A DNA stretch of 43,340 nt, from the NCBI GenBank assembly GCA_002083565.1, contig MSXM01000058.1, positions 1 through 43,340 of the forward strand, given 5' to 3'. Made by a program: the position numbers and the translations under genes. The notes beneath the pieces are model-generated. The model saw nothing but the letters and a program-made list of their open reading frames with translations. It made no database searches and had not been told where the DNA came from. Positions 25,580 through 33,585 of this stretch are shown here, piece after piece (within the stretch, counting starts at the first letter, position 1; every line of letters begins with the position of its first letter). Source of the DNA: Nitrospira sp. ST-bin4 (GTDB lineage: Bacteria; Nitrospirota; Nitrospiria; Nitrospirales; Nitrospiraceae).

Positions 25580-26437
25580 ATGATGGATCGACGCATGATG
25601 GCCGGCATAGCAGTCGTTGCACTGTTCTCGGTGGCGATGGGTTGTGTGCCGCCGCCGCGCGTGGCAGGACCAGCGGAGGCTACAGCCGTCGTGGAGCGAA
25701 ACGGGGCTGTGGATGCGCTGTTCTCTCCGCCTTCTCCGGACACCATTCCGGGTGATCTTCGGGGCGAGCAGATCCGGCTGGGCTACAAGATGGTGGTCGA
25801 TACGCAAGGGTACGGGAAACGTTATGTCGGCAATGCGCTCAACTGCACGAATTGTCACCTTGACGCGGGCCTTACTCCAGGCGCCGCCCCCTTTGTCGGA
25901 ATCAGTGTTCTCTATCCCGAATACCGCGCTCGCGCGGGACGGAAGATGAGCCTCACCGACCGGATCAACGAATGTTTCGAGCGGAGTATGAACGGCAGGG
26001 CGCTTCCCCCCGATAGCACGAAACTCGCGGCCATTGTGGCCTACATCGACTGGTTGTCGAAGAACGTGCCGCCAGGCAGCGCCGTGCCCTGGCGGGGAAT
26101 ACCTCGTATCACGTCGACTCATTCGCCGGATCCTGTCAGCGGCAAGCAGGTCTTCGAAAGGCGATGTGTCTTCTGCCATGGGACCGACGGGCAAGGGACG
26201 ATGGCCGCGCCGCCGGTCTGGGGACCCGGCTCCTACAATGTCGGCGCAGGCATGGCGCGAGTCAGTGTGGCAGCTGCATTCATCAAGGCCAATATGCCGC
26301 GTGGGTGGGGCTGGTCCCTGACCGACGAGGAAGCGTTCGATGTCGCGGCCTATATCAACAGCCAGCCGCGTCCTGATTTTCCCGGTAAAGCGCGCGATTG
26401 GCCGAACGGGGGCAAGCCGGCGGATGCGCCATATTAA
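25580..26437 (+). CDS. tsdA: Diheme cytochrome c lipoprotein, thiosulfate dehydrogenase (TsdA)-like
   Basis: Periplasmic diheme cytochrome (285 residues) with lipobox FSVAMGC near residue 16. Heme sites are CTNCH (about 92) and CVFCH (about 198). The first domain has features I recall from TsdA/SoxA-TsdA cytochromes: GYKMVVDTQGYGKRYVGN, CHLDAGLTP and LTDRINECFERSMNG. In TsdA one heme iron is bound by a Cys some 40 residues after the heme-1 His; here the Cys in RINECF is 39 residues after that His. TsdA oxidises two thiosulfates to tetrathionate (or the reverse), exchanging electrons with small cytochromes, and two small cytochromes are encoded just upstream. ATG 25580 or 25583 may be the start. 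TsdA activity is inferred; other SoxA/TsdA-fold roles are possible. Confidence 0.8.
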   Translation: MMDRRMMAGIAVVALFSVAMGCVPPPRVAGPAEATAVVERNGAVDALFSPPSPDTIPGDLRGEQIRLGYKMVVDTQGYGKRYVGNALNCTNCHLDAGLTPGAAPFVGISVLYPEYRARAGRKMSLTDRINECFERSMNGRALPPDSTKLAAIVAYIDWLSKNVPPGSAVPWRGIPRITSTHSPDPVSGKQVFERRCVFCHGTDGQGTMAAPPVWGPGSYNVGAGMARVSVAAAFIKANMPRGWGWSLTDEEAFDVAAYINSQPRPDFPGKARDWPNGGKPADAPY

Positions 26438-26459
26438 GCGTCATCGCTGAGAGGGTGGT

Positions 26460-26903
26460 GTGATCGAGATGAACGGAATGCTCGTTACGCTTCTGGTCGG
26501 CGCACTTGGCGTCGCCGCCGTGGGGTTCAGCGGAACAGCCGTGACCGGTCAGGAGTCGCATCGGGTGGTCATGCACCTCAATTCAGGCGATGAAAAGGTC
26601 CAACGGGGAGCGTTGAACAATATCCGCCACCTCTATCAAGAGGTGGGGCGGGAGCACTTGCGGGTCGAGCTGGTGGTGCATGGTGCCGGGTTGACGCTGT
26701 TGACGAAAAAAGATTCTGTGCTGGCCACGGAACTGGCGCAGCTGAAGTCGGCCTCTGATGTCGAATTTACCGCCTGCTCCAATACGATGAAGGCGCAGGG
26801 TCTCACGCGGGCGGATTTGATCGATCAGGTGGATCGCACCGTGCCGGCCATGGTCCGACTGATGGAATTACAAGAACAAGGTTGGTCTTACATCAAACCC
26901 TGA
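26460..26903 (+). CDS. Exported DsrE-family protein
   Basis: DsrE/DsrF-like protein (147 residues) with an N-terminal hydrophobic segment (MLVTLLVGALGVAAVGFSG), so probably periplasmic or membrane-attached. The fold signature HRVVMHLNSGDEKVQRGALNNI and the single conserved Cys in FTACSNTMKAQG are typical of DsrE sulfur-carrier relatives. It starts with GTG 26460 or ATG 26469; spacing to GAGGG is short for the first and long for the second. It is followed 7 bp later by a YeeE/YedE gene, so it may hand sulfur to or from the transporter. Confidence 0.85.
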   Translation: MIEMNGMLVTLLVGALGVAAVGFSGTAVTGQESHRVVMHLNSGDEKVQRGALNNIRHLYQEVGREHLRVELVVHGAGLTLLTKKDSVLATELAQLKSASDVEFTACSNTMKAQGLTRADLIDQVDRTVPAMVRLMELQEQGWSYIKP

Positions 26904-26910
26904 TGCCGAG

Positions 26911-27474
26911 ATGACACACGACACCCTAGCTCTTCACGGAACAGGCCACAAGGATACGAACCCGGTGCTTGGGTGGTGGGCCGGCGGTGTGGCGATCGGG
27001 GTTGTGCTCATTCTGGCGGTCGCATTGGTCCAACCGATCGGAGTTTCGACGCAGTACGTCGTGCTGGACGGGGTGCTTCTCCACCATGTGCTCCCGGACG
27101 TGGCATCGAAGAGCCCCTACCTGGCGAAGACCGCGCCAGGTTGGACGCTGGCCACGTACGAGTTCTTTTTTGTGTTGGGGATTCCGCTCGGGGCATTGCT
27201 GGCAGCGATGGTGACGTCCCGCTTCAGCACGAGAGTCGTGCCGTCCGAATGGAGCAAGCGGTTTGGCTCGAACCCCGGACATCGCCTGGTGTGGTCCTTC
27301 GTCGGCGGATTTCTCCTCCTCTTTGGCGCCCGTTTCGGCGGCGGATGTACCTCCGGCCATATGATCAGTGGCGTGTCGCAGCTGGCCGTCAGTTCGCTCG
27401 TGTTTTCGGTCGCCCTCTTTGCGAGCGCGATCATGACGGCACGGTGGCTGTACGGCGACGGGAGAAAGCAATGA
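26911..27474 (+). CDS. YeeE/YedE-family membrane protein, first half
   Basis: Integral membrane protein (187 residues) with several hydrophobic segments. It carries the family motif GARFGGGCTSGHMISG (about residues 145-160), whose Cys is thought to relay thiosulfate or sulfur through the channel in YeeE/TsuA proteins. Full-length family members have two such halves in one chain; here the halves are separate genes. The stop overlaps the ATG of the second half by 4 bp (ATGA). Predicted role: uptake or release of a small sulfur compound. Confidence 0.9.
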   Translation: MTHDTLALHGTGHKDTNPVLGWWAGGVAIGVVLILAVALVQPIGVSTQYVVLDGVLLHHVLPDVASKSPYLAKTAPGWTLATYEFFFVLGIPLGALLAAMVTSRFSTRVVPSEWSKRFGSNPGHRLVWSFVGGFLLLFGARFGGGCTSGHMISGVSQLAVSSLVFSVALFASAIMTARWLYGDGRKQ

Positions 27475-28001
27475 TGTTGTTGCTCGGATTAGTGTTGGGG
27501 TCGGCCTTCGGCGCGGCCCTTCAATTATCCGGCGCATCGAGCCATACCAAAATCACCCGGGCGTTGCGGCTCAAAGATTTGACGATTATCAAATTGATCG
27601 TGGTCGCAATCGGAGTCGGATTGATCGGGGTCCATCTGTTGGATCTGTCGGGGTGGGCGAACATGAAGGTCAAAGATCTGTATCTGCCTGGAATGATCGT
27701 AGCAGGGCTCATCTTCGGTGTGGGATTTGCCGTCTCGGGCTATTGCCCGGGCACCGCACTCGTGGCAGCGGCTGAAGGAAAACCGGATGCCTGGGTGACG
27801 GTCCTGGGCGGACTATTCGGCGCCCTGGTGTTTGCTTTCATGTTTCCGGATTTGGAAACGATCTTGTTCTCGTTCGGCGAATACGGGCCTGTGACGATTC
27901 ATGGACTGCTCGGGATACAGGGCTCCATTCTGGCGATTCCACTGGGCGTGTTTTGTCTCTGGTTGGCGGCAAGACTTCCAGGTTCCGGAGGCGCGCAATG
28001 A
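27471..28001 (+). CDS. YeeE/YedE-family membrane protein, second half
   Basis: Integral membrane protein (176 residues) with the complementary motif SGYCPGTALVA (about residue 85), including the second conserved Cys of the YeeE/YedE channel. It begins with two adjacent ATG codons at 27471/27474 overlapping the previous stop, and its own stop overlaps the next ATG by 4 bp. The two halves probably assemble into one transporter. Context (DsrE before, OsmC after, TsdA-like cytochrome upstream) points to thiosulfate or sulfane sulfur. Confidence 0.9.
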   Translation: MMLLLGLVLGSAFGAALQLSGASSHTKITRALRLKDLTIIKLIVVAIGVGLIGVHLLDLSGWANMKVKDLYLPGMIVAGLIFGVGFAVSGYCPGTALVAAAEGKPDAWVTVLGGLFGALVFAFMFPDLETILFSFGEYGPVTIHGLLGIQGSILAIPLGVFCLWLAARLPGSGGAQ

Positions 28002-28414
28002 AACTCACGGCGGCCTATCATGGCGGGACTCGCTACGATATCACGAGCGGCAAGCATCGCGTCGTCACCGATCAACCGGCGGAGGACGGGGGGCAGGATG
28101 CCGGAATGAGTCCGGTTGAACTCTTCGTCGGCTCCGTGGCGAGCTGCGTGGCTTACTTCGTAGGTCAGTTTTGTACGCGACATAATATTTCTCGGGATGG
28201 GTTGAGTATCGATGCGGAATGGGCCATGGCCGAAAGTCCGCATCGTGTCGGCCGGATCGATATCGCCATCCATCTTCCCCATCGAATTCCGTCCGAGCAG
28301 AAGGAGCGGCTGTTGAAAGTCGCGCATGGCTGCACCGTCCATCAGTCTATCGCAAGTGCGTTGACCATCACGATCACGTTGAACCCTCATACGCCATCGG
28401 GCGTTCGTTCATAG
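27998..28414 (+). CDS. OsmC-family protein linked to sulfur transport
   Basis: OsmC-fold protein (138 residues). Both reactive cysteines are visible, in VASCVAYFVG (about residue 48) and AHGCTVHQS (about 112). MSPVELFVGSVASC matches the usual active-site helix. The ATG overlaps the YeeE second-half stop (ATGA), so it is translated together with the transporter. This coupling suggests it acts on the imported sulfur species or protects against persulfide rather than serving a general peroxide role; that is inference. Confidence 0.9.
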   Translation: MKLTAAYHGGTRYDITSGKHRVVTDQPAEDGGQDAGMSPVELFVGSVASCVAYFVGQFCTRHNISRDGLSIDAEWAMAESPHRVGRIDIAIHLPHRIPSEQKERLLKVAHGCTVHQSIASALTITITLNPHTPSGVRS

Positions 28415-28459
28415 AGACATGCGAAGGGTAGGATCACGATCGATCAAAGGGAGGGTGAC

Positions 28460-29866
28460 ATGAAGGGAAGGAGACGAGAGTTGGTGGCAGGGGCCGTGTT
28501 CGCGCTGATGGGATTTGCGGCTTTTCCGTGCTGGTCATTGGCCGGCGATCAGTCCCGCGCGAAAGACATCGTCCAGCAGACCTGCGCGCAATGCCACCGG
28601 CTGGAAGGCAAGGCCGACTCTCGCTTCAATCTGAGGGCACCCGATCTGATCTGGGCCGGCAGCAAATATCAGCGGTTCTGGTTGACTCGATGGTTGACCG
28701 GGAAAGAGGCGCCTCTGTATGCAAAGGGCTATCGATGGGATCTGACGACCGTGCCGTCCAAGCATCCGATGGTCACGGAGTCGGAAGCCGGCGCCATTGC
28801 GGATTATTTTGCCGAGCACAACAAAGATCCGCGCGTGACGGTCGGGGCATTTGACCTCTCGAAAGTGACGAAGTACGAAGCGACCTTCGGCGGGATGGCT
28901 TATAAGGCGCATGCCTGTCTTGGCTGCCACACGATCGAGGAAAACGGCAAACTCATCGGCGGCCCACAGAGTGCCGCGCTGCAGAATGCGGGCCAGCGGT
29001 ACAACTCGGACTGGCTTTTCCGATTCGGGCAGAATCCTCAAGACTTCACACCACACAGCGGCGAATTTCTGGCTGATGCCACAGAACCGCAGCTCCGCGC
29101 CGTGATCGGATTTCTGATGGTTCAGGGGGTGCCGGACTTTAAGTACTATGAGCCCTGGACGAGCCGTGATTTCGAGATGGCCAGCGTGGATCGAGGGAAG
29201 GTGGTTTATAAAGAGTATTGTTCGCAATGTCACGGCGCGACGGGTAAAGGCGATGGACCGGCGGCTTCCGGATTGGAACCGAAGCCGGCGATCCATGCCA
29301 ACATACCCTTCGAAAAACTGCCGATGGAGTATCTCTACAATGTCATCAACCATGGAGGTCCTGCGATAGGCAAATCGCCGAACATGCCCTATTGGAATTT
29401 AACGATCGGTCAGCAGGGCGTGGCCGATGTGATCGTCTATTTGAAGGCGACATTCAAGGGAGTGCCGGAGACGACGATCGCGCCGACCACAAGTGAGGCG
29501 AGCGCCTGTCTGCAGCCCCGCAAGACAACCAAGGCTCCGGATGAATTCTTAGCCAAGGCCAATCCGCTTGCCGCATCGTCGGGCGCGATTGCAGCCGGGA
29601 AGACACTCTTTCTCAAGACGGCGCAGCCTGTCGCCTGTGTGATGTGTCATGGTGAACAGGGAGACGGGAAAGGCTTGATGGGCGCAGCGCTGATGCCGCC
29701 GCCGAGGAACTTCACGTGCGGCGCGATGATGAAGGATATACCTGATGGTCAGCTGTTCTGGATCATCAAGAACGGGTCGTTGGGAACCGGCATGATGGCG
29801 TTTCCAGGATTGCCGGATGAGCAGGTGTGGCAGTTGGTGCAGTATATTCGATCTTTGGCAAAATAA
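28460..29866 (+). CDS. Periplasmic tetraheme cytochrome c built from several c-type domains
   Basis: Exported multiheme cytochrome (468 residues) with signal peptide (ELVAGAVFALMGFAAFPCWSL). Four heme motifs are spaced along the chain: CAQCH (about residue 41), CLGCH (about 155), CSQCH (about 256) and CVMCH (about 395). Each is followed by a domain with its own candidate Met ligand, so it looks like a string of class I domains rather than a compact tetraheme fold. The last domain (LFWIIKNGSLGTGMMAFPGLPDEQVWQLVQYIRSL) is close to the single-domain proteins at 32123 and 32617. GGGAGGGTGAC precedes the ATG. It may collect electrons from sulfur oxidation or link to the nitrite-oxidising chain; the partner is unknown. 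Confidence 0.92.
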   Translation: MKGRRRELVAGAVFALMGFAAFPCWSLAGDQSRAKDIVQQTCAQCHRLEGKADSRFNLRAPDLIWAGSKYQRFWLTRWLTGKEAPLYAKGYRWDLTTVPSKHPMVTESEAGAIADYFAEHNKDPRVTVGAFDLSKVTKYEATFGGMAYKAHACLGCHTIEENGKLIGGPQSAALQNAGQRYNSDWLFRFGQNPQDFTPHSGEFLADATEPQLRAVIGFLMVQGVPDFKYYEPWTSRDFEMASVDRGKVVYKEYCSQCHGATGKGDGPAASGLEPKPAIHANIPFEKLPMEYLYNVINHGGPAIGKSPNMPYWNLTIGQQGVADVIVYLKATFKGVPETTIAPTTSEASACLQPRKTTKAPDEFLAKANPLAASSGAIAAGKTLFLKTAQPVACVMCHGEQGDGKGLMGAALMPPPRNFTCGAMMKDIPDGQLFWIIKNGSLGTGMMAFPGLPDEQVWQLVQYIRSLAK

Positions 29867-29931
29867 CCGATCAGCATTTAGCTGTCAGCTAAGGGCTGGA
29901 TGCGGACGGCCTTCTATTTGAGGAGTTCATC

Positions 29932-30291
29932 ATGGCGACTTTTATTATTTCGGGCAGTCGAGGAACAGACGATCCTACGATGGCAACTCTGCCATTCATG
30001 GCGGCGAAGACGGCGAAGGAGCAGGGGCACGATGTGGTGCTCTGGCTGTGGAACGAAGCCGTCACCTTGGGTCGGAAAGGCGTGGCTGACCATGTGGCCG
30101 GCGTGAACCTGACACCGTTGAAAGATCTTCTGGCCGCCGTGCAGGCGTCGGGCGTGACGATCTGGGTCTGCGGCGCTTGCGCCGTTGCCAGGCAGATCGG
30201 CGGAGCGGATCTGGTGGCCGGGGCATCGATCAAGGGCATGCCGGATTACATCAAGGCTGTGGCCGAACGAGACCGGAACGTGGCGTTCTGA
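29932..30291 (+). CDS. Cytosolic DsrE-family protein
   Basis: DsrE-like protein (119 residues) without signal peptide. The Rossmann-like start ATFIISGSRGTDDPTMATLPFMAA and the cysteine pair WVCGACAVARQIG (about residue 80) are typical of the branch with one or two Cys at the sulfur-carrier site. GAGGAGTTCATC precedes the ATG. It complements the exported DsrE protein at 26460, giving one on each side of the membrane. Confidence 0.88.
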   Translation: MATFIISGSRGTDDPTMATLPFMAAKTAKEQGHDVVLWLWNEAVTLGRKGVADHVAGVNLTPLKDLLAAVQASGVTIWVCGACAVARQIGGADLVAGASIKGMPDYIKAVAERDRNVAF

Positions 30292-30329
30292 CCGTCACAC
30301 TCAAATGCGATAGGCGAAAGGGGCTTGAT

Positions 30330-31391
30330 ATGGCGGCCGACAGCGACTCGACAGGGAAATCAAAAGACCGCAAGGATCGACGGGGCGAGAACGTGGCGGA
30401 CGAACGTGTGAACCGAGCAGGGTCGCTCGATGTCAATGGGCTGGAGACCATTCCAACGGCGGTGCCTCGCGAAGGGGACGGGTATCGATCGTCGCGCGAG
30501 GGAGCCATTGAGCAAGAGCCGAGACCTACCGGTGCATCAGGGTTCACTCTCACCGAAGACGATCTTCGAAGGATCAATACGAGAAAGGGCATGATTGAGC
30601 TGCTCGAGAACAGGGGCGTTGACATCCAGGAGGTGCTGAAGACGCTGCTGTACGAACAAGAGTTGCGCCAATTACAGGTCGAATTGGTCAAACTGCAACG
30701 GTGGGTTCAAAGCAGCGGGGAGCGGATCGCGATTCTGGTGGAAGGACGCGATGCCGCAGGGAAAGGGGGGACGATCCGCCGATTCACGGAGCATCTGAAC
30801 CCTCGCGCGATGCGCGTCGTAGCCCTGCCGAAGCCGACCGATGAAGAACGGGGCCAGTGGTATTTCCAGCGCTACATCCGACAGCTGCCGAACAAAGGTG
30901 AAATCGTGTTCTTCGACCGCAGTTGGTACAACCGCGCTGTGGTCGAGCCGGTGATGGGGTTCTGTACGAAGAAAGAACATCATCGGTTCCTGCAGCAGGT
31001 TCCGGAATTCGAGCATATGCTCTATGAAGACGGTGTGACCATCATCAAGTTCTGGTTCTCGATCTCCAAGGATGAACAGGCAAAGCGATTCGACGCAAGA
31101 CGCCAGAATCCGCTCAAGCAGTGGAAAATCAGCCCGGTCGATGAGAAAGCGCAAGAGCTGTGGGACGCCTATACCCGCAGCAAAGAGGAAATGTTCAGCA
31201 AAACGCACACGACATACAGTCCCTGGATCATCGTCAAGGCGAACAACAAGCAGGCTGCGCGATTGGAAAGCTTGCGCTACGTCCTGAACTTGCTGCCCTA
31301 TAAAGGGAAGGACGAGGCGCAGATCAGGTTGACGCCCGATCCGAATGTGATCACTCGATTCCACCGCAAGATGGTGGAGCTGGATCTATGA
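30330..31391 (+). CDS. ppk2: Polyphosphate kinase 2 family protein
   Basis: PPK2 enzyme (353 residues) that transfers phosphate between polyphosphate and nucleotides. The core has Walker A VEGRDAAGKGGTIRRF (about residue 137), FFDRSWYNRA (Walker B region, about 195), and the lid region RFDARRQNPLKQWKISPVD. The C-terminus is that of single-domain PPK2. The first 70 residues are charged, low complexity and without a recognisable fold. ATG 30330 follows AAAGGGG. The length of the core and the K-W-K-I-S motif fit class I (nucleoside diphosphate as acceptor). The stop overlaps a 42-codon open frame (ATGA). Confidence 0.95.
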   Translation: MAADSDSTGKSKDRKDRRGENVADERVNRAGSLDVNGLETIPTAVPREGDGYRSSREGAIEQEPRPTGASGFTLTEDDLRRINTRKGMIELLENRGVDIQEVLKTLLYEQELRQLQVELVKLQRWVQSSGERIAILVEGRDAAGKGGTIRRFTEHLNPRAMRVVALPKPTDEERGQWYFQRYIRQLPNKGEIVFFDRSWYNRAVVEPVMGFCTKKEHHRFLQQVPEFEHMLYEDGVTIIKFWFSISKDEQAKRFDARRQNPLKQWKISPVDEKAQELWDAYTRSKEEMFSKTHTTYSPWIIVKANNKQAARLESLRYVLNLLPYKGKDEAQIRLTPDPNVITRFHRKMVELDL

Positions 31392-31516
31392 CGGATGAGC
31401 ATCGAACGGGCATGAATCGGTTGAATCCTTTCGAAGCCGTCTGTCTCTCAGAGTCAGTCGAATGTGGAGGATGCTTCTTTGCTTGGATGGGCTGGGTGAG
31501 GACTCCTCAAACCTAG
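31388..31516 (+). CDS. Possible 42-residue protein coupled to ppk2
   Basis: An ATG overlapping the ppk2 stop (ATGA) opens a 42-codon frame that ends at a TAG just inside the AGGAGG ribosome site of the next gene. The product contains a Cys pair (VECGGC) and ends in a Trp-rich stretch (FFAWMGWV). No family is recognised. The tight junctions on both sides argue for translation, but size and lack of homology leave this as a candidate only. Confidence 0.3.
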   Translation: MTDEHRTGMNRLNPFEAVCLSESVECGGCFFAWMGWVRTPQT

Positions 31517-31529
31517 GAGGTCGGTTGTG

Positions 31530-32051
31530 ATGAGAAAAGGACTATTAGCTGTTGTCGCGATCGCTGCCGTCGGATGCAGTGGAGTTGGCCCTCAAAAGGC
31601 AGTGAGCGGAGAACCGACAAGCCCTGCCCTCGGGTATGAAATCCATGTCCAGGCGCCGCACATGATGGCGGACGGGACACCGGGCGGACCGTTCCATCAT
31701 TACTGCAAGGGCATTTCCGACAAGATTCTTCAATGTCTCCTGTTTGAGTCGACCGACCCGAAAGCACCGTTGGTCGGCGTCGAGTACTTTGTCGCCAAAG
31801 AACTGACACGAAAGCTGCCTGCCATCCAGTGGCATCGGCATTTCCACGATCATAAAGTCGAGATCGCGACGGGCCGCGTTCAAATCCTCGATATGCCGAG
31901 TGACCAGGCCGCCAAAGTCGCGGAAGTCGCAGCAGGAACAGACGGTGTGATCTATCACTTGTGGCAACACGGGCAGGAATTTCCCGACGGCACTGTGAGC
32001 TTCCCGCAATCCCTCGGACACAAGTTCACCGGGTTCTCGGAAAATAAGTAG
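31530..32051 (+). CDS. DUF1264 (OBAP-like) lipoprotein
   Basis: Lipoprotein of 173 residues with lipobox AIAAVGC near residue 16. The mature part matches DUF1264, the family that includes plant oil-body-associated proteins: GYEIHVQAPHM, FHHYCKG, QCLLFESTDP, LVGVEYFVAKEL and WHRHFHDHKVEIATG. Many His residues (HH, HRHFHDH) could bind metal. AGGAGG lies 9 bp before ATG 31530. Function of bacterial members is not known. Followed by a probable terminator. Confidence 0.85.
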   Translation: MRKGLLAVVAIAAVGCSGVGPQKAVSGEPTSPALGYEIHVQAPHMMADGTPGGPFHHYCKGISDKILQCLLFESTDPKAPLVGVEYFVAKELTRKLPAIQWHRHFHDHKVEIATGRVQILDMPSDQAAKVAEVAAGTDGVIYHLWQHGQEFPDGTVSFPQSLGHKFTGFSENK

Positions 32052-32070
32052 GATCGATCGATAGAGGGGG

Positions 32071-32106
32071 CCAGGCTCCATTCTTTGGGGCTTGGTCGTT
32101 CTCTTT
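32071..32106 (+). terminator. Probable intrinsic terminator after the DUF1264 gene
   Basis: Stem CCAGGCTCC (32071-32079) with GGGGCTTGG (32087-32095), fully paired when G-U pairs are allowed, around a 7-base loop. A pyrimidine run, TCGTTCTCTTTT, follows at 32096-32107. It starts 20 bp after the stop codon and ends just before the next ribosome-binding site. Confidence 0.55.
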
Positions 32107-32122
32107 TGGCGGAGTATTGTTC

Positions 32123-32620
32123 ATGACGTATTGGGCAATAAAAAGACGAGTCATGCGTCCATATCTCTTGCTCGCGCTGGTTGTGGCGGTGCTAGGGTCA
32201 CCGGGTCTTTCGGTCTTTGGAGCCGATGAAGCTGTCCTCAAACCGCGAGTCCCGATCGACCAACTCGAGCAAGTCAGAGCATGGACGAATCCGCTTCCGG
32301 CCACGGAGGAAACAATTGAGAAGGGCAAGAAGCTCTTCCAGGGGAAGGCGTTCTGTGTGACCTGCCACGGGAAAGACGGCAAAGGATTGGGCGGCGACAT
32401 CGAGCCCGGCACGCTCAAAGGACCCTTGCCGAGAAATTTCACCGATAAGGAATGGCAGGTTGCTCGAACGGATGGGGAGCTGTTCTGGATTTTGAAGAAC
32501 GGCAGCAAGGGCACGGCGATGGCCCCCTTTATTCCGCTCATCCTGACGGAGGAAGAAGCCTGGCAGGTGCTGCAATATGTGCGATCGTTCGCGGCGGAAG
32601 AAAAAGGAGCACAACGATGA
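32123..32620 (+). CDS. Monoheme cytochrome c, tandem copy 1
   Basis: Exported c-type cytochrome (165 residues). The signal segment (PYLLLALVVAVLGSPGLSVFG) follows a basic stretch; ATG 32123 has GCGGAG 8 bp upstream, and an ATG at 32153 is a shorter option. The heme motif CVTCH is near residue 76, and the C-terminal half has FWILKNGSKGTAMAPF with the likely axial Met. It is a diverged tandem copy of the next gene (shared PRVP, P-T-EE-IEKGK-L-GK--C--CHG pattern). The stop overlaps the next ATG by 4 bp. Confidence 0.92.
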   Translation: MTYWAIKRRVMRPYLLLALVVAVLGSPGLSVFGADEAVLKPRVPIDQLEQVRAWTNPLPATEETIEKGKKLFQGKAFCVTCHGKDGKGLGGDIEPGTLKGPLPRNFTDKEWQVARTDGELFWILKNGSKGTAMAPFIPLILTEEEAWQVLQYVRSFAAEEKGAQR

Positions 32621-33165
32621 GGTCTTACTCATTCGCGTTGTTCGTCGTTACGGTTGCGCTTGCTGCGCCAACTTGGGCGGCTGAGCGGCACATGATGCAG
32701 CCGAGAGTGCCTGCCGAGAAGTTGGCCGAAGCGCGCGCGCTCAAGAGTCCCTTGACGAGTTCCCCGGAGATAGTCGAACAAGGCAAGACGCTCTACAACG
32801 GCAAGGGCACCTGCTTCAACTGTCATGGCACCGATGGGGCCGGCAACGGGCCTGCGGCGGCGAAACTCAATCCGGCGCCGCGCAATTTCCGGCACCATGG
32901 ATTCTGGCGCCATCGCACCGAAGGCGAAATTTTCTGGGTCATCAAACATGGCTCGCCCGGCACGGCCATGATCGGATTTGGCCCGGTCTTGTCCGACGAA
33001 GAGATCTGGAGCCTCATTCAGTATGAACGCACCTTCGCCGGTAAACATGGACGGCGGGGAATGGGCCGTGGAGAAGGCATGGGACCCATGATGGGACCGG
33101 GCGGCGGTATGGGTGGGGGTGAAGGGATGCAGCATCGTGGAGGGCGTGGTGTAACTGGCGAGTAA
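32617..33165 (+). CDS. Monoheme cytochrome c, tandem copy 2, with Gly/Met-rich tail
   Basis: Exported c-type cytochrome (182 residues) with signal peptide (FALFVVTVALAAPTWA), heme motif CFNCH near residue 68 and axial Met region FWVIKHGSPGTAMIGF. After the last helix comes a tail of about 35 residues made of Gly, Met, Arg and His (for example GMGPMMGPGGGMGGG), absent from copy 1. Such Met/His-rich tails can bind copper, but no function is shown here. The ATG overlaps the stop of copy 1, so the pair is translated together. Confidence 0.92.
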   Translation: MRSYSFALFVVTVALAAPTWAAERHMMQPRVPAEKLAEARALKSPLTSSPEIVEQGKTLYNGKGTCFNCHGTDGAGNGPAAAKLNPAPRNFRHHGFWRHRTEGEIFWVIKHGSPGTAMIGFGPVLSDEEIWSLIQYERTFAGKHGRRGMGRGEGMGPMMGPGGGMGGGEGMQHRGGRGVTGE

Positions 33166-33585
33166 GAGCGTCCTCGCGACTATTAGCTGACCAGTGGAGT
33201 CGATAAGTGCCAGGGCTACCATATATCCCTAACCAGTGCAAAGTTTGCAGATTCCACCGCGAGAGGATTCTTCCTACTGAGAATCTCGTGATATTTTCTC
33301 AGCAAGTTTCTGAAAAGGTCAGCAATTCTCCTCTCTTCCTCCATGAGGCATACGATTTGCTCTGAGCTTCTCTCAGACGCTCATATCACGAGCATCTAGT
33401 GCTGCGCCTCTTAATTTTCGATGATAATTCCTTCGTGCTGGGCTTGTCGACGGGCGAGAGATGTCGTGTCGTTCCGTTCATGCGGTTCGACCGGGCTCGC
33501 CGCAGAGTTCTAGAGGTCTGCCTGAGCCAGTCGAAGGACTTACCAGGAACGGACTTCGGGGGCACTACATGATGAGTGAAGATTG
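33166..33585. other. Intergenic region of 420 bp with stem-loops and REP-like sequence
   Basis: No gene recognised. The left part is A/T-richer than its surroundings and has several TCTCAG/CTGAGA words that can pair, for instance CTGAGAA with TTCTCAG near 33279-33301 and TCTGAG with CTCAGA near 33361-33377. The right part (about 33430-33540) holds three related words, CTGGGCTTGTCGACG, GGTTCGACCGGGCTCGCC (inverted) and CTGAGCCAGTCGAAGG, like intergenic palindromic REP elements. A five-codon frame ends at TGATG on the NDH-2 start codon. Confidence 0.5.
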
